Positions 13,105-20,855 are shown, numbered from the stretch's first letter. The stretch is DNA of 24,364 nt from CALXOJ01 sp034120015 (GCA_034120015.1 JAXEIF010000017.1:1-24364), one strand, 5' to 3'. A program made the numbers and translations. The notes: a model not told the origin generated them from the sequence alone.

Positions 13105-13843
13105 TCCTTATCTTAATTTAATTTCTTCAGGGATTGCCGACAGGCAATCCCTGAAAAATTTTCAGAAACGTATCGGATACCGTTTCCGATCGGAATCCCT
13201 GCTGGTGAATGCTTTTATTCACCGTTCTTTTGCGTCGGGTTCCGTTCACAGTAATGAACGCCTTGAGTTTTTGGGCGACAGTGTTTTATCCCTTGTTATG
13301 TCGGCTTATCTCTATGAACGGTTTCCCGATCGTGATGAGGGTTTTCTGACCCAGCATCGGTCGGCGATGGTGTGTGAAAACAGTCTGTATGAAATAGCCT
13401 GCAGTTTGGGAATGGAAGAGTTCCTGATAGTCGGAAAAAGCGAGCGTCATTCGACGGGACGGTTTCGTAAAGCTCCCGTAGCCGATTCCGTTGAGGCTCT
13501 TATCGGTGCTATTTATCTTGACGGCGGATGGAATTCCGCCAATCGTTTTATTTTGCGTTTTTTCCCGCAGCAGTTTACGGAAGCCGTTAAAGAGGTTTCC
13601 TCCGTCGATCCCAAAACCCGGTTGCAAATGTTTGTTCAGCGTCAGTGGAAAACGCTGCCGCGTTATCGGATTCTTAAAAAAACGGGTCCCGATCACGATG
13701 CCCTCTTTTTCGTCGAAGTAACGATACACGAAGAGCGGTGGGGAGAAGGTTCCGGTTCGTCGCGCAAGGCGGCCGAAATTCAGGCCGCAGAAGCGGCAAT
13801 TACCCGATTAATCGAAGAAAATATCTGGTCGGAGAAAGATTAA
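13085..13843 (+). CDS. rnc: Ribonuclease III
   Basis: RNase III cleaves double-stranded RNA and processes rRNA precursors. The 252 residues contain the catalytic signature NERLEFLGDSVLSLVMS (acidic residues about 58, 61 and 65), then ADSVEALIGAIYLDGGWNSA with the second pair of metal-binding residues. A C-terminal dsRNA-binding domain follows, with DPKTRLQMFVQRQWKTLPRY and GSGSSRKAAEIQAAEAAITR. ATG 13085 lies inside acpP with no clear Shine-Dalgarno sequence; no later ATG, GTG or TTG keeps the start of the fold, so translation is probably coupled to acpP. A perfect hairpin lies in its first codons. The stop overlaps the convergent cca stop by 3 nt. Confidence 0.95.
   Translation: MKSSKTDPYLNLISSGIADRQSLKNFQKRIGYRFRSESLLVNAFIHRSFASGSVHSNERLEFLGDSVLSLVMSAYLYERFPDRDEGFLTQHRSAMVCENSLYEIACSLGMEEFLIVGKSERHSTGRFRKAPVADSVEALIGAIYLDGGWNSANRFILRFFPQQFTEAVKEVSSVDPKTRLQMFVQRQWKTLPRYRILKKTGPDHDALFFVEVTIHEERWGEGSGSSRKAAEIQAAEAAITRLIEENIWSEKD
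13126..13155 (+). other. Perfect 13-bp hairpin in the 5' coding region of rnc
   Basis: TTCAGGGATTGCC (13126-13138) and GGCAATCCCTGAA (13143-13155) pair perfectly around a GACA tetraloop, shortly after the acpP stop codon. The run after it is AAA then TTTT, not a good terminator tail. The position suggests an mRNA control element for rnc. Confidence 0.7.
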
Positions 13844-15198
13844 CTCTCCGGCATAAACTCTTTTTGATAATTAATGGCCAGTTTTAACAGTTTCTCTTTG
13901 GTGTTCATTTCCGGATCGTCGAGAACCGCTTCCAGTAAAATTTTCAGTATTTTTCCCATTTGCGGTGTTTTGGGGAAGCCGGCGGCGGCCAGATCGTTAC
14001 CGTTGACAGCCAAATCCTTGAGGGAAAGAGCTGCGTTTTGAGCTTCGCATTTTTCGATGCGATCGAGAAACTCTTTCTGTGTCGACGGATCGGGAACGAT
14101 TCCTTCGTGAGCAAACGCATCCGCTTCTTTTAATGCAAAAAAATTGCGGCGTCTTTCGGCCGGAACGTTCGCCATAAAACGACGTACGGCACTGTCGCTC
14201 CATTCCGAAGTGTAGTGAATCATATGATTTCGGATGAAAAAAAGTACCGATTCAATCTCGTTATTGGAAAATTTCAGACGGTGCAGAATAGCATCGGCCA
14301 TGTCTGCCGAAATTTGTTCATGACGGTAAAAAGTGCGCCGCCCGTCTCTCAATGCGTAAGACTGCGGTTTTCCGATATCATGGAGGAGAGCCGTAAGCCG
14401 CATCAGCGGAGACTCGGACGGCAGATAGTCGCATGCTTTCAGAAGATGATTGTAAACATCGAATCGATGGTATTCGTTTTGTTCGAAGCCGATACAGGGA
14501 ATGATTTCGGGGAGAATAACCGCCAAAATTCCCGATTTTCTCAGGATTTCCAGACCGACGGAAGGTCGGGGAGAAGTCATTATTTTCATAATCTCGTCTC
14601 GTATCCGTTCGACCGAAATGCGGGAGACTGTCTCTGCCAGACGTTTCATCGCTTCGGCGGTCTGTCCTTCGATAGAAAATGAAAGGCGGGAGGCAAAGCG
14701 GGCTGCCCGCAGCAACCGCAGCGCATCTTCCCGGAACCGTTCTGCCGGATCGCCTATGCAGCGGATGATGCCGCGTTTGAGATCACCGCGTCCGTCAAAC
14801 AGATCGACAATTTTTCTTTTTTCGAGATCCAGAGCCAGAGCATTTATCGTAAAGTCGCGTCTTTTTAAATCCTCTTCCAGAGTACAGTCGAACGAAACCC
14901 GGTCGGGGTGTCGTCCGTCACTGTAGGATTCTTCGCTGCGGAACGAGGTGACTTCGAAGGACTGTTTTTTGTAAAGAACCGTGACGGTTCCGTGTCTGAT
15001 TCCCGTCGGGATGACACTGCGAAACATCTTCATCACCGCTTCGGGACGGGCATCGGTTGTGAAGTCGAAATCGGTCGGCCTTTTCCCGAGTAAAAGATCC
15101 CGGACGGCGCCGCCGACGGGATAGCAGGCAAAGCCGTTCTTTTCAAATTCAGCCGCAAAAGAGTACACAACGGAAGGAATCTTTTCAAAAAGGAACAT
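13840..15198 (-). CDS. cca: CCA tRNA nucleotidyltransferase with HD domain
   Basis: This enzyme adds or repairs the CCA end of tRNAs. The 452 residues include the class II nucleotidyltransferase head YPVGGAVRDLLLGKRPTDFD with metal-binding D43 and D45, then GIRHGTVTVLY, LKRRDFTINALA, IRCIGDPAERFREDALRLLR and an HD domain (LTALLHDIGKP) that often gives phosphatase activity. A poly(A) polymerase of the same family cannot be excluded, but the length and HD domain fit the bacterial CCA enzyme. The start is ATG 15198. An in-frame TTG at 15234 overlaps the -35 box and is unlikely. There is no Shine-Dalgarno sequence; the promoter puts transcription start at the ATG. Confidence 0.9.
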   Translation of the reverse strand: MFLFEKIPSVVYSFAAEFEKNGFACYPVGGAVRDLLLGKRPTDFDFTTDARPEAVMKMFRSVIPTGIRHGTVTVLYKKQSFEVTSFRSEESYSDGRHPDRVSFDCTLEEDLKRRDFTINALALDLEKRKIVDLFDGRGDLKRGIIRCIGDPAERFREDALRLLRAARFASRLSFSIEGQTAEAMKRLAETVSRISVERIRDEIMKIMTSPRPSVGLEILRKSGILAVILPEIIPCIGFEQNEYHRFDVYNHLLKACDYLPSESPLMRLTALLHDIGKPQSYALRDGRRTFYRHEQISADMADAILHRLKFSNNEIESVLFFIRNHMIHYTSEWSDSAVRRFMANVPAERRRNFFALKEADAFAHEGIVPDPSTQKEFLDRIEKCEAQNAALSLKDLAVNGNDLAAAGFPKTPQMGKILKILLEAVLDDPEMNTKEKLLKLAINYQKEFMPES

Positions 15199-15205
15199 CA
15201 GTTTT

Positions 15206-15234
15206 AAATTACAGGGAAACCGTTTTTTCGTCAA
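15206..15234 (-). promoter_or_regulatory. Promoter for cca, leaderless arrangement
   Basis: On the minus strand: -35 TTGACG (15234-15229), 17-nt spacer, -10 TAATTT (15211-15206). Seven bases separate the -10 box from the ATG at 15198, so the transcript should start at or one base before it. Confidence 0.6.
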
Positions 15235-15263
15235 GGTTTTTGAAAACGAATCGTCTTATCGGG

Positions 15264-15292
15264 TTGTTTTATTTTTCCCTGTCGGATATAGT
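15264..15292 (+). promoter_or_regulatory. Promoter for thiN, leaderless arrangement
   Basis: -35 TTGTTT (15264-15269), 17-nt spacer, -10 TATAGT (15287-15292). Eight bases separate it from the ATG at 15301, leaving a leader of zero to two bases. Confidence 0.6.
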
Positions 15293-15300
15293 GAAATTAT

Positions 15301-15954
15301 ATGGATACGGAACGATATGACGGTATTCTTCTGACAGGTGGAAGTGTTCCTCCCGATGTCGAGACAAAACGGTTGTGCGGCTATTGCTCTTCATTTATTA
15401 TTTGTGCCGACAGCGGTTGGGATACGGCTGTCCGCTGCGGAATCCGCCCGTCCTGTCTGGTCGGCGATTTTGATTCGGTGAAAGGACCGTTGCCGGATGA
15501 TGAGCGGATTTTCCGTTATCCGCGGGCGAAAGATGCGACCGATACGGAATTGGCTTTTGAGGCGGCAATCGGCGCAGGATGCCGATCGATCGCCGTTATC
15601 GGCGGCGGAGGCGGGCGGATGGATCACTGGCTGGCGCTTTGGCGGTTATTTTGCTTTCAGCCGAGGTGGAGATTGTGGGAAACCGCGGAAGAGACGGTGT
15701 ACCGGGTGTCCGCCGGAGAAACGTGGCGGCCACCGGCAGATGCGGAACGTCGCGTCGTTTCGGTATATGCGTTGAGTGATGCGGCACAGGCCGTGACCGA
15801 AGGTTTTCGGTGGCCGCTGAATGGGTATCCGCTTTCCGCGCAGGCGTTCAGTCTCAGCAATGAAATCGACGGTCCGGAAGCTTCTTTGACAGTGAATACA
15901 GGAGAGGCAGCTGTTATTGTTCCCCGTTACGGGGCATTTCCAACGTCGGATTGA
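15301..15954 (+). CDS. thiN: Thiamine pyrophosphokinase
   Basis: ThiN transfers pyrophosphate from ATP to thiamine to make thiamine pyrophosphate. The 217 residues contain the family motifs CADSGWDTAVRCGIRPSCLV, GDFDSVKG, KDATDTELAFEAAI, AVIGGGGGRMDHWLA and, near the C-terminus, a short SLSNEI motif. There is no Shine-Dalgarno sequence and a promoter is positioned directly before the ATG. No other thiamine gene and no TPP riboswitch is nearby, which fits salvage of thiamine. The 3' end overlaps the convergent band-7-like gene by 41 nt. Confidence 0.92.
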   Translation: MDTERYDGILLTGGSVPPDVETKRLCGYCSSFIICADSGWDTAVRCGIRPSCLVGDFDSVKGPLPDDERIFRYPRAKDATDTELAFEAAIGAGCRSIAVIGGGGGRMDHWLALWRLFCFQPRWRLWETAEETVYRVSAGETWRPPADAERRVVSVYALSDAAQAVTEGFRWPLNGYPLSAQAFSLSNEIDGPEASLTVNTGEAAVIVPRYGAFPTSD

Positions 15955-16873
15955 TTTTGGCGTATTCCATTAAAATCGGATACTTCTCGAGCAGCCGTGC
16001 CAGTTCTTCCAAAGACTGGTATTTCATCAGCTGAGCCGTTCCGTCGGTGACTTCTTTTTGCAGCCGCTGAAGTCTTTCCTGCGGGACATTTTGAATGGTG
16101 CGGAAATAGAGATTGCGGGCTTCTTCATAGAGACGGATATCGGGGAGGGAGATCGAATTGACAATCATCTTGGTCACATCGATATTCGGATTTCTTTTTT
16201 CGATTTCTTCCGTCAGAACTTCCTGCAATTTCCCGAAATCGGCAGCAATCAGTGAAACAAATTCGGAATCGGCTGATTTTTTCTGAATCAGATCGATGAT
16301 CATCGGCTGAAAATCTTTCTCGAATTCGGACAGGATATCCTCTGTCTGTTCGGGGAGAATTCCCTCTTTGGCAAGCGCGATCAGACGGTCCGGATTGATG
16401 CGGCAGGTGAGCCGGCACGAAAAGCGGAACTCGAAAGAAGGAGTTCCTTCAATCATCATGGAATAAATCTCGCCAGACGGCAGTTTCCCCGTTACATCGA
16501 CCGAACAGGTTTTCGGTTCGGCAGAGTAGACAAGAACGGTGGTATTGGTCGGCAGAAGCCGTTCCGGCATCCACAAAAATTCATCGGCCCGCAAAGGAGT
16601 TTCCCGGTATCCGCCGGTTTTGGAAAAAATAACGGCATACTGATTGCCGCTCAGCGGCGGATGTATCCATCCGATAAAAAAAACTGCGGCAGCACTTCCG
16701 GCAAGAACAAAAATAACAAAGAAAAATGTGAAAATTTTACGGGCTTTCGATCGCTTTTTTCGATTCAATTCGCTCTTCTGTTTTTTTGCCTCGGCTTTGG
16801 CTGCTTTTTCCTGAGCTTTCAGCCGTTTGGCCTCGAGCCGTGCTTCTTTTTTATTTTTTTGTTCCGTTTCCAC
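15914..16873 (-). CDS. SPFH/band-7-like membrane protein, tentative
   Basis: The 319 residues start with a long charged Ala/Lys/Glu-rich helix (about 1-45, such as EARLEAKRLKAQEKAAKAEA), then one membrane segment (about 47-69) and a large extracytoplasmic part. AVIFSKTGGYRETPLRADEF, WMPERLLPTNTTVLVYSAE and a C-terminal helical stretch with PDIRLYEEARNLYFR resemble the strands and helices of prohibitin-like SPFH domains, which form membrane rings. The match is by eye and weak. The GTG start (16873) is chosen because AAGGA is about 8 nt upstream and an upstream extension of the frame would run into the divergent aroH gene. Confidence 0.55.
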   Translation of the reverse strand: METEQKNKKEARLEAKRLKAQEKAAKAEAKKQKSELNRKKRSKARKIFTFFFVIFVLAGSAAAVFFIGWIHPPLSGNQYAVIFSKTGGYRETPLRADEFLWMPERLLPTNTTVLVYSAEPKTCSVDVTGKLPSGEIYSMMIEGTPSFEFRFSCRLTCRINPDRLIALAKEGILPEQTEDILSEFEKDFQPMIIDLIQKKSADSEFVSLIAADFGKLQEVLTEEIEKRNPNIDVTKMIVNSISLPDIRLYEEARNLYFRTIQNVPQERLQRLQKEVTDGTAQLMKYQSLEELARLLEKYPILMEYAKINPTLEMPRNGEQ

Positions 16874-16896
16874 TTCATTTTCCTTTTTATGCGGTA

Positions 16897-16932
16897 TATA
16901 ATCATTATACACTAATTTTTTGAAAGTGAAAA
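16897..16932. promoter_or_regulatory. Overlapping divergent promoters, facing -10 boxes
   Basis: A palindrome TATAATCATTATA (16897-16909) gives a -10 box on each strand. On the minus strand, TATAAT (16909-16904) with a 17-nt spacer and -35 TTTTCA (16932-16927) serves the band-7-like gene. On the plus strand TATAAT (16897-16902) serves aroH with only a weak -35 (TTCATT). Confidence 0.6.
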
Positions 16933-16952
16933 CCTTTTTTCGGGAGTCTTTT

Positions 16953-17324
16953 ATGCTCACACTCTCTGTCCGGGGTGCTTCGGATGTTCGCGGGAATACG
17001 CCTGATGCGGTTATCGAGGCGGTGACGGCTCTGGTTGATGCCGTTGAGCGGAGAAACGGATTATCGGAATCCGATTTGACACTGATACTGTTTTCGGTCA
17101 CATCCGATATAACGGCTTTGAATCCGGCAGCGGCTTTACGCCGAAGCGGCCGTTATGCTTCGGTCCCGTTGTTCTGTACACAGGAACCGGTTTACGACGG
17201 CAGTCTGCCGATGACGGTACGGGTGCTGATTCAGTTCGCGGCGGACAAAAAAAGACCGCTTTTTCCGGTTTATCTGGGAAAAACATCCGTTCTGAGACCC
17301 GATTTGACGGCGGGAAACAGCTGA
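16953..17324 (+). CDS. aroH: Chorismate mutase, AroH type
   Basis: Chorismate mutase converts chorismate to prephenate in phenylalanine and tyrosine synthesis. The 123 residues match the Bacillus AroH fold (a trimer with the active site between subunits), not the helical AroQ type. The active-site residues are in register: R7 (SVRGAS), R63 (ALRRSGRYASVPL), C75 and E78 (LFCTQEPVYDG), R90 (MTVRVLIQ), Y107 (PVYLGK) and R115 (LRPDLT). ATG 16953 has GGGAG 6 nt upstream; the frame is open further upstream, but that start has no such signal. No other aromatic amino acid gene is nearby. The next gene starts 1 nt after the stop. Confidence 0.92.
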   Translation: MLTLSVRGASDVRGNTPDAVIEAVTALVDAVERRNGLSESDLTLILFSVTSDITALNPAAALRRSGRYASVPLFCTQEPVYDGSLPMTVRVLIQFAADKKRPLFPVYLGKTSVLRPDLTAGNS

Positions 17325-17325
17325 A

Positions 17326-18024
17326 ATGAGCGGGTCCTCTTATACAACCGTGCTGACGGTTCTCGATTTAACCGGGACCTTTTTTTTCTCGATTACGGGA
17401 GCTTTCAAGGCCGTCAAATACGAGCTGGATATTCTCGGTGTTATTGTGCTGGCTTTGCTGACCGGCATCGGCGGCGGCATGATTCGCGATTCTCTTCTCG
17501 GCGATTTTCCCGTTGCCGCATTGCAGAGCGAGGCTTATTTTGCCGTCTGTCTGATCGGCGCTCTGCTTGTTTTTTTTCTGGCGGCCCGCATTGCCTATCT
17601 TTGGAAGTGGGTAAAAATAGGGGATGCGCTCGGTCTTGCTATTTTTACGGTGATCGGAGCGGCCAAAGGGTATGCGCTCGAGGTGGGGCCGTTCGGGGTG
17701 GCTGTTTCAGGAATGCTGACGGCGTGCGGCGGCGGTGTCATCCGTGATTTGATGGTGCGGGAAATTCCGACCGTGATTCGGACCGATTTTTATGCGACGG
17801 CCGCGATTCTGGGCAGCTGGCTGCTGTTTGCGTTGTCGCGCTGGACTCCTTTACCGGCAGCGGCAGTGTTGACCGTCAGCGGCCTTTTTGTTTTTATATT
17901 ACGGATCACGGCTATGCAGCTGAAACTGAATCTGCCGCGTGTTAAGGCGATGCCGGCTCCGCCCGAGGAGATGCGCCGTCGCTATAGGGAAGAAAAGCGG
18001 AACCGGAAAGGAGGTCCCCGGTGA
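17326..18024 (+). CDS. TRIC/UPF0126 family membrane protein
   Basis: The 232 residues contain about seven membrane segments arranged as two related halves. Each half holds the family signature: TGIGGGMIRDSLLGDFP (about residues 46-62) and ACGGGVIRDLMVREIPTV (about 135-152). Bacterial members form trimeric channels; the TRIC name comes from cation channels, and other substrates have been proposed for some members. The C-terminus is a long basic tail. It is translationally coupled to the helicase gene, whose GTG overlaps its stop codon; the Shine-Dalgarno sequence for that gene (AAAGGAGG) is in the last codons here. Confidence 0.85.
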   Translation: MSGSSYTTVLTVLDLTGTFFFSITGAFKAVKYELDILGVIVLALLTGIGGGMIRDSLLGDFPVAALQSEAYFAVCLIGALLVFFLAARIAYLWKWVKIGDALGLAIFTVIGAAKGYALEVGPFGVAVSGMLTACGGGVIRDLMVREIPTVIRTDFYATAAILGSWLLFALSRWTPLPAAAVLTVSGLFVFILRITAMQLKLNLPRVKAMPAPPEEMRRRYREEKRNRKGGPR

Positions 18025-20507
18025 AGGCGTCCGAGCGGTTTACTCCCGAAGTGATTGATTTTATGAAAACGAAAATTCGGGAACATGGCGGCAGGGAAGT
18101 CAATTTCTGCGGATATCTGAACGCAGAGGGACTGGTTGCGGAAATAAAGGTTGTTGCCTCCGGAACCGAGGGAATGACTGCGGCTCCGAAACCCCACCTT
18201 CGCGAGGCGGATGTGATGATCCACAACCATCCGAGCGGCTGTCTGCATCCGAGCAAAGCGGATGTGAATGTATCGTCTTCGTTGGGACACGACGGCGTCG
18301 GCAGCTACATTATTGATAACAATGCAGAAAACGTGACCGTCGTCGTCGAACCGTATATCAACAAAGAAAAAGTTGCCGTCGACAGCTCTTCGCTGATTGA
18401 CTTTTGCGAATCGAAAGAGGGTTTTTCCAAATTCATGGGCGATTACGAATATCGGGAGTCTCAATCGGAGATGATGAAAGCGGTGACCGATGCGCTCAAC
18501 AACAACCGTCTGCTGGTGGCAGAAGCGGGTACCGGAATCGGGAAATCGTTGGCGTATTTGATTCCGTCCGTTAAGTGGGTTTCCGAGAACAAAAATCGGG
18601 GCGCCCGCATCGTGATTTCGACGGCAACCATCAATCTGCAGGATCAGCTGATTAAAAAAGATCTGCCGCTGGCGATGAAAATCCTGAATGCCGATGTGAA
18701 ATATGTTTTGATGAAAGGCCGCAATAATTATTTGTGCCGCCGCCGCTTCGACGAGGAACTGGCGTTGGGGAATTCTCTGTTCGAGGATGAAATCGACTGG
18801 ACCGACATCCGCGACTGGAGCCTGCAGACCGAAACCGGCGATTTTTCCGAGTTGAATTTTCCTTTCGATGCGGCGTTAAAAAGCCGCATCTGTTCCGAAT
18901 CGGATAACTGTTTGGGAATTCAGTGTCCGTTTTACGATAAATGCTTTGTTTTCAATCTTCGCCGGGAGGCTGCCGGAGCCCGTATTATCGTGGTCAACAA
19001 CCATCTCCTTTTTGCCGATATTGCTCTGCGGCTCGAATCATCCGGCGATTCCGAAGAGGGATCGATTCTGATTCCGGGGTATACGAAAGTGATTTTCGAC
19101 GAGGCACATAATATCGAGAAAGATGCGACCCGTTATTTTACATCGATGTTGAGTGCGCCTTCGGTTCGTCGGGTCATGAACCGTATCAAAACAAAACGGG
19201 GCACACGTGTGTTCGGTCTTCTCTCCCAGCTGAAAAAATTTCACGGTGTGAGCGCCGACCGTCTCGGCCGTATTGACGAATTACAGAATGAAATTGTTTC
19301 TCAACTGACTTATCTGGATGAGCAGTTGCTGACGCAGACCGATTTTTCTGTACCGCAGACACGGTCTCTTCCCGTCAATGGGTCTGTACCGCTTCCCGAT
19401 TTTGCGCGAACTTCTCTGACCGCCTTTCATCGTTCCTGCGAAAAAATCATCAATGAATTGACCGATGTTATCGATTTGCTGGAAGGAAACGGATCGGGAG
19501 GAGATGTCGATTCGGTGATTCGCGAGACATCGCTGTGCGTTCGACGGATTGCGGCTTTGACGGAAACCGTTACAAAATTTCTGGCTTACGAATCCGACAG
19601 CGATAATGTTTACTGGCTGTCGAAAGAAAAACGGATGAACGGGGATTCCTTTGTGCAATTCAATATTACGCCGATGGATGTCGGTCCGATTTTGGCAGAT
19701 GCGCTTTGGTCCGAAACCGAAACTGCCGTCTGCACCTCGGCGACATTGGCGGTTGATTCCCGGTTTGAATTTTTCCTGAAATCAATCGGCATGGACGGCT
19801 TCGGAAGAGAACGGCTCGAAACACTGATGTTTACTTCACCGTTTGATTACCGTAACCGGGTTTTGCTGGCCGTCGCTTCGGATGAAGCGCCCGATGTTAG
19901 CGCTTCCGATTTTTTGTCCTATGCGGCCGCTTTTACCCGCGATTATCTGCTGGCCGTCAAAGGCCGTGCGCTGCTTCTGTTCACATCGCTGTCGCAGATG
20001 AACGCGGTGTACGAAGCGGTCGCCGGCGATTTGGAGGCGGCCGGCATCACCGCATTCCGGCAGGGAGGAGAGTCGCGGCGGTTGCTTTTGGACCGTTTTA
20101 AAGAAGATATCGGCAGTGTGCTGTTTGCAACCGATTCCTTTTGGGAGGGAATCGATGCGCCCGGAAAAACGCTCGAACATCTGCTGATTTTCCGGCTGCC
20201 GTTCCGTGTTCCCGACGATCCCGTACTGGCGGCCCGTTCGCAGCGTGTCGACCGGAACGGGGGACGTTCCTTTTTCGAACTTTCCGTTCCGCAGGCGGTG
20301 ATGCGCTTTAAACAGGGATTCGGTCGCGTTATGCGGAAAAAAACCGATTGCGGAGTGGTAGTTGTTCTCGATAAACGGATTGTCACCAAACCGGCTTACG
20401 GATCTCTGTTTTTCAAATCGATTCCTCAAACCAGCCGTGTTATCGGCTGTCCCGATAAAATCATTGATACGGCTTCCCGTTTTATGGAATATGTCGAATC
20501 GCAATAA
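18021..20507 (+). CDS. DinG-like iron-sulfur helicase with N-terminal RadC/JAMM-type domain
   Basis: The 828 residues form two parts. Residues 1 to about 135 are a JAMM/RadC-like domain: GREVNFCGYLNAEGL and DVMIHNHPSGCLHPSKAD, with H68, H70, S78 and D81 exactly in the H-x-H-x7-S-x2-D metal site. From about 140 is an XPD/DinG-type helicase: Walker A AEAGTGIGKS (about 166-175), four iron-sulfur cysteines (C291, C297, C302, C308), NNHLLFAD, the DEAH box (360-363), SFWEGIDAPG and QGFGRVMR (from 765). DinG enzymes unwind DNA 5'-3' and act on R-loops and forks. The role of the added domain is unknown. The start is GTG with AAAGGAGG 6 nt upstream. A bidirectional terminator follows. Confidence 0.88.
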   Translation: MKASERFTPEVIDFMKTKIREHGGREVNFCGYLNAEGLVAEIKVVASGTEGMTAAPKPHLREADVMIHNHPSGCLHPSKADVNVSSSLGHDGVGSYIIDNNAENVTVVVEPYINKEKVAVDSSSLIDFCESKEGFSKFMGDYEYRESQSEMMKAVTDALNNNRLLVAEAGTGIGKSLAYLIPSVKWVSENKNRGARIVISTATINLQDQLIKKDLPLAMKILNADVKYVLMKGRNNYLCRRRFDEELALGNSLFEDEIDWTDIRDWSLQTETGDFSELNFPFDAALKSRICSESDNCLGIQCPFYDKCFVFNLRREAAGARIIVVNNHLLFADIALRLESSGDSEEGSILIPGYTKVIFDEAHNIEKDATRYFTSMLSAPSVRRVMNRIKTKRGTRVFGLLSQLKKFHGVSADRLGRIDELQNEIVSQLTYLDEQLLTQTDFSVPQTRSLPVNGSVPLPDFARTSLTAFHRSCEKIINELTDVIDLLEGNGSGGDVDSVIRETSLCVRRIAALTETVTKFLAYESDSDNVYWLSKEKRMNGDSFVQFNITPMDVGPILADALWSETETAVCTSATLAVDSRFEFFLKSIGMDGFGRERLETLMFTSPFDYRNRVLLAVASDEAPDVSASDFLSYAAAFTRDYLLAVKGRALLLFTSLSQMNAVYEAVAGDLEAAGITAFRQGGESRRLLLDRFKEDIGSVLFATDSFWEGIDAPGKTLEHLLIFRLPFRVPDDPVLAARSQRVDRNGGRSFFELSVPQAVMRFKQGFGRVMRKKTDCGVVVVLDKRIVTKPAYGSLFFKSIPQTSRVIGCPDKIIDTASRFMEYVESQ

Positions 20508-20535
20508 AAAAACGACCCGTACGGGTCGTTTTTTT
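20506..20535. terminator. Bidirectional intrinsic terminator, 30-bp perfect palindrome
   Basis: Seven A, then CGACCCGT and its complement ACGGGTCG, then seven T. It works on both strands: it ends the helicase transcript (its TAA overlaps the A-run) and the groES transcript, whose stop is at 20554. Confidence 0.95.
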
Positions 20536-20553
20536 ATTGCCGGGATTGCCGAA

Positions 20554-20826
20554 TCAGTCCAAAACCGCCAAAATATCTTTGACGTCGGCAATCAGGAACT
20601 CTTCTCCGTCGACCTTGACGGATGTTCCCGCGTATTTGTCGAACAGAATTGTATCTCCCGGCTTGACTTCCATTTTGACTTTATCCGTACCGGGCCCGAC
20701 TGCTTTTACGGTTCCGATTTGTGTTTTTTCCTGTGCCGTCTGCGGAATAAAAAGACCACCGGCTGTTTTTTCTTCGGTCAGTTTAACAGAAAGGACCACT
20801 TTCGATCCGAGCGGTTTAATATTCAT
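20554..20826 (-). CDS. groES: Co-chaperonin GroES
   Basis: GroES caps the GroEL chamber during protein folding. The 90 residues match the family: MNIKPLGSKVVLSVKLTEEK, then the mobile loop KTAGGLFIPQTAQEK, AVGPG, VKPGDTILFDKYAGTSVKVD and EEFLIADVKDILAVLD. GGAGG lies 7 nt before the ATG. groEL is not adjacent: the gene stands alone between a terminator and a divergent promoter. No CIRCE element (the HrcA operator) is visible upstream, so heat control, if any, is not shown here. Confidence 0.97.
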   Translation of the reverse strand: MNIKPLGSKVVLSVKLTEEKTAGGLFIPQTAQEKTQIGTVKAVGPGTDKVKMEVKPGDTILFDKYAGTSVKVDGEEFLIADVKDILAVLD

Positions 20827-20855
20827 AATTATGCCTCCGTATCAATCTTTTCTCA

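Noticed and set aside
13830..13850. Inverted repeat CGGAGA-N9-TCTCCG at the rnc/cca junction as a shared terminator
   Set aside because: The 6-bp stem is short and lacks a T-run directly after it on the plus strand; a chance match is likely.
15199..15234. Extension of cca to an in-frame TTG at 15234
   Set aside because: The TTG overlaps the -35 hexamer of the promoter, and the extra residues do not fit the family's N-terminus.
15235..15300. TPP riboswitch before thiN
   Set aside because: The predicted leader is zero to two bases and no conserved thi-box sequence is visible in the spacer.
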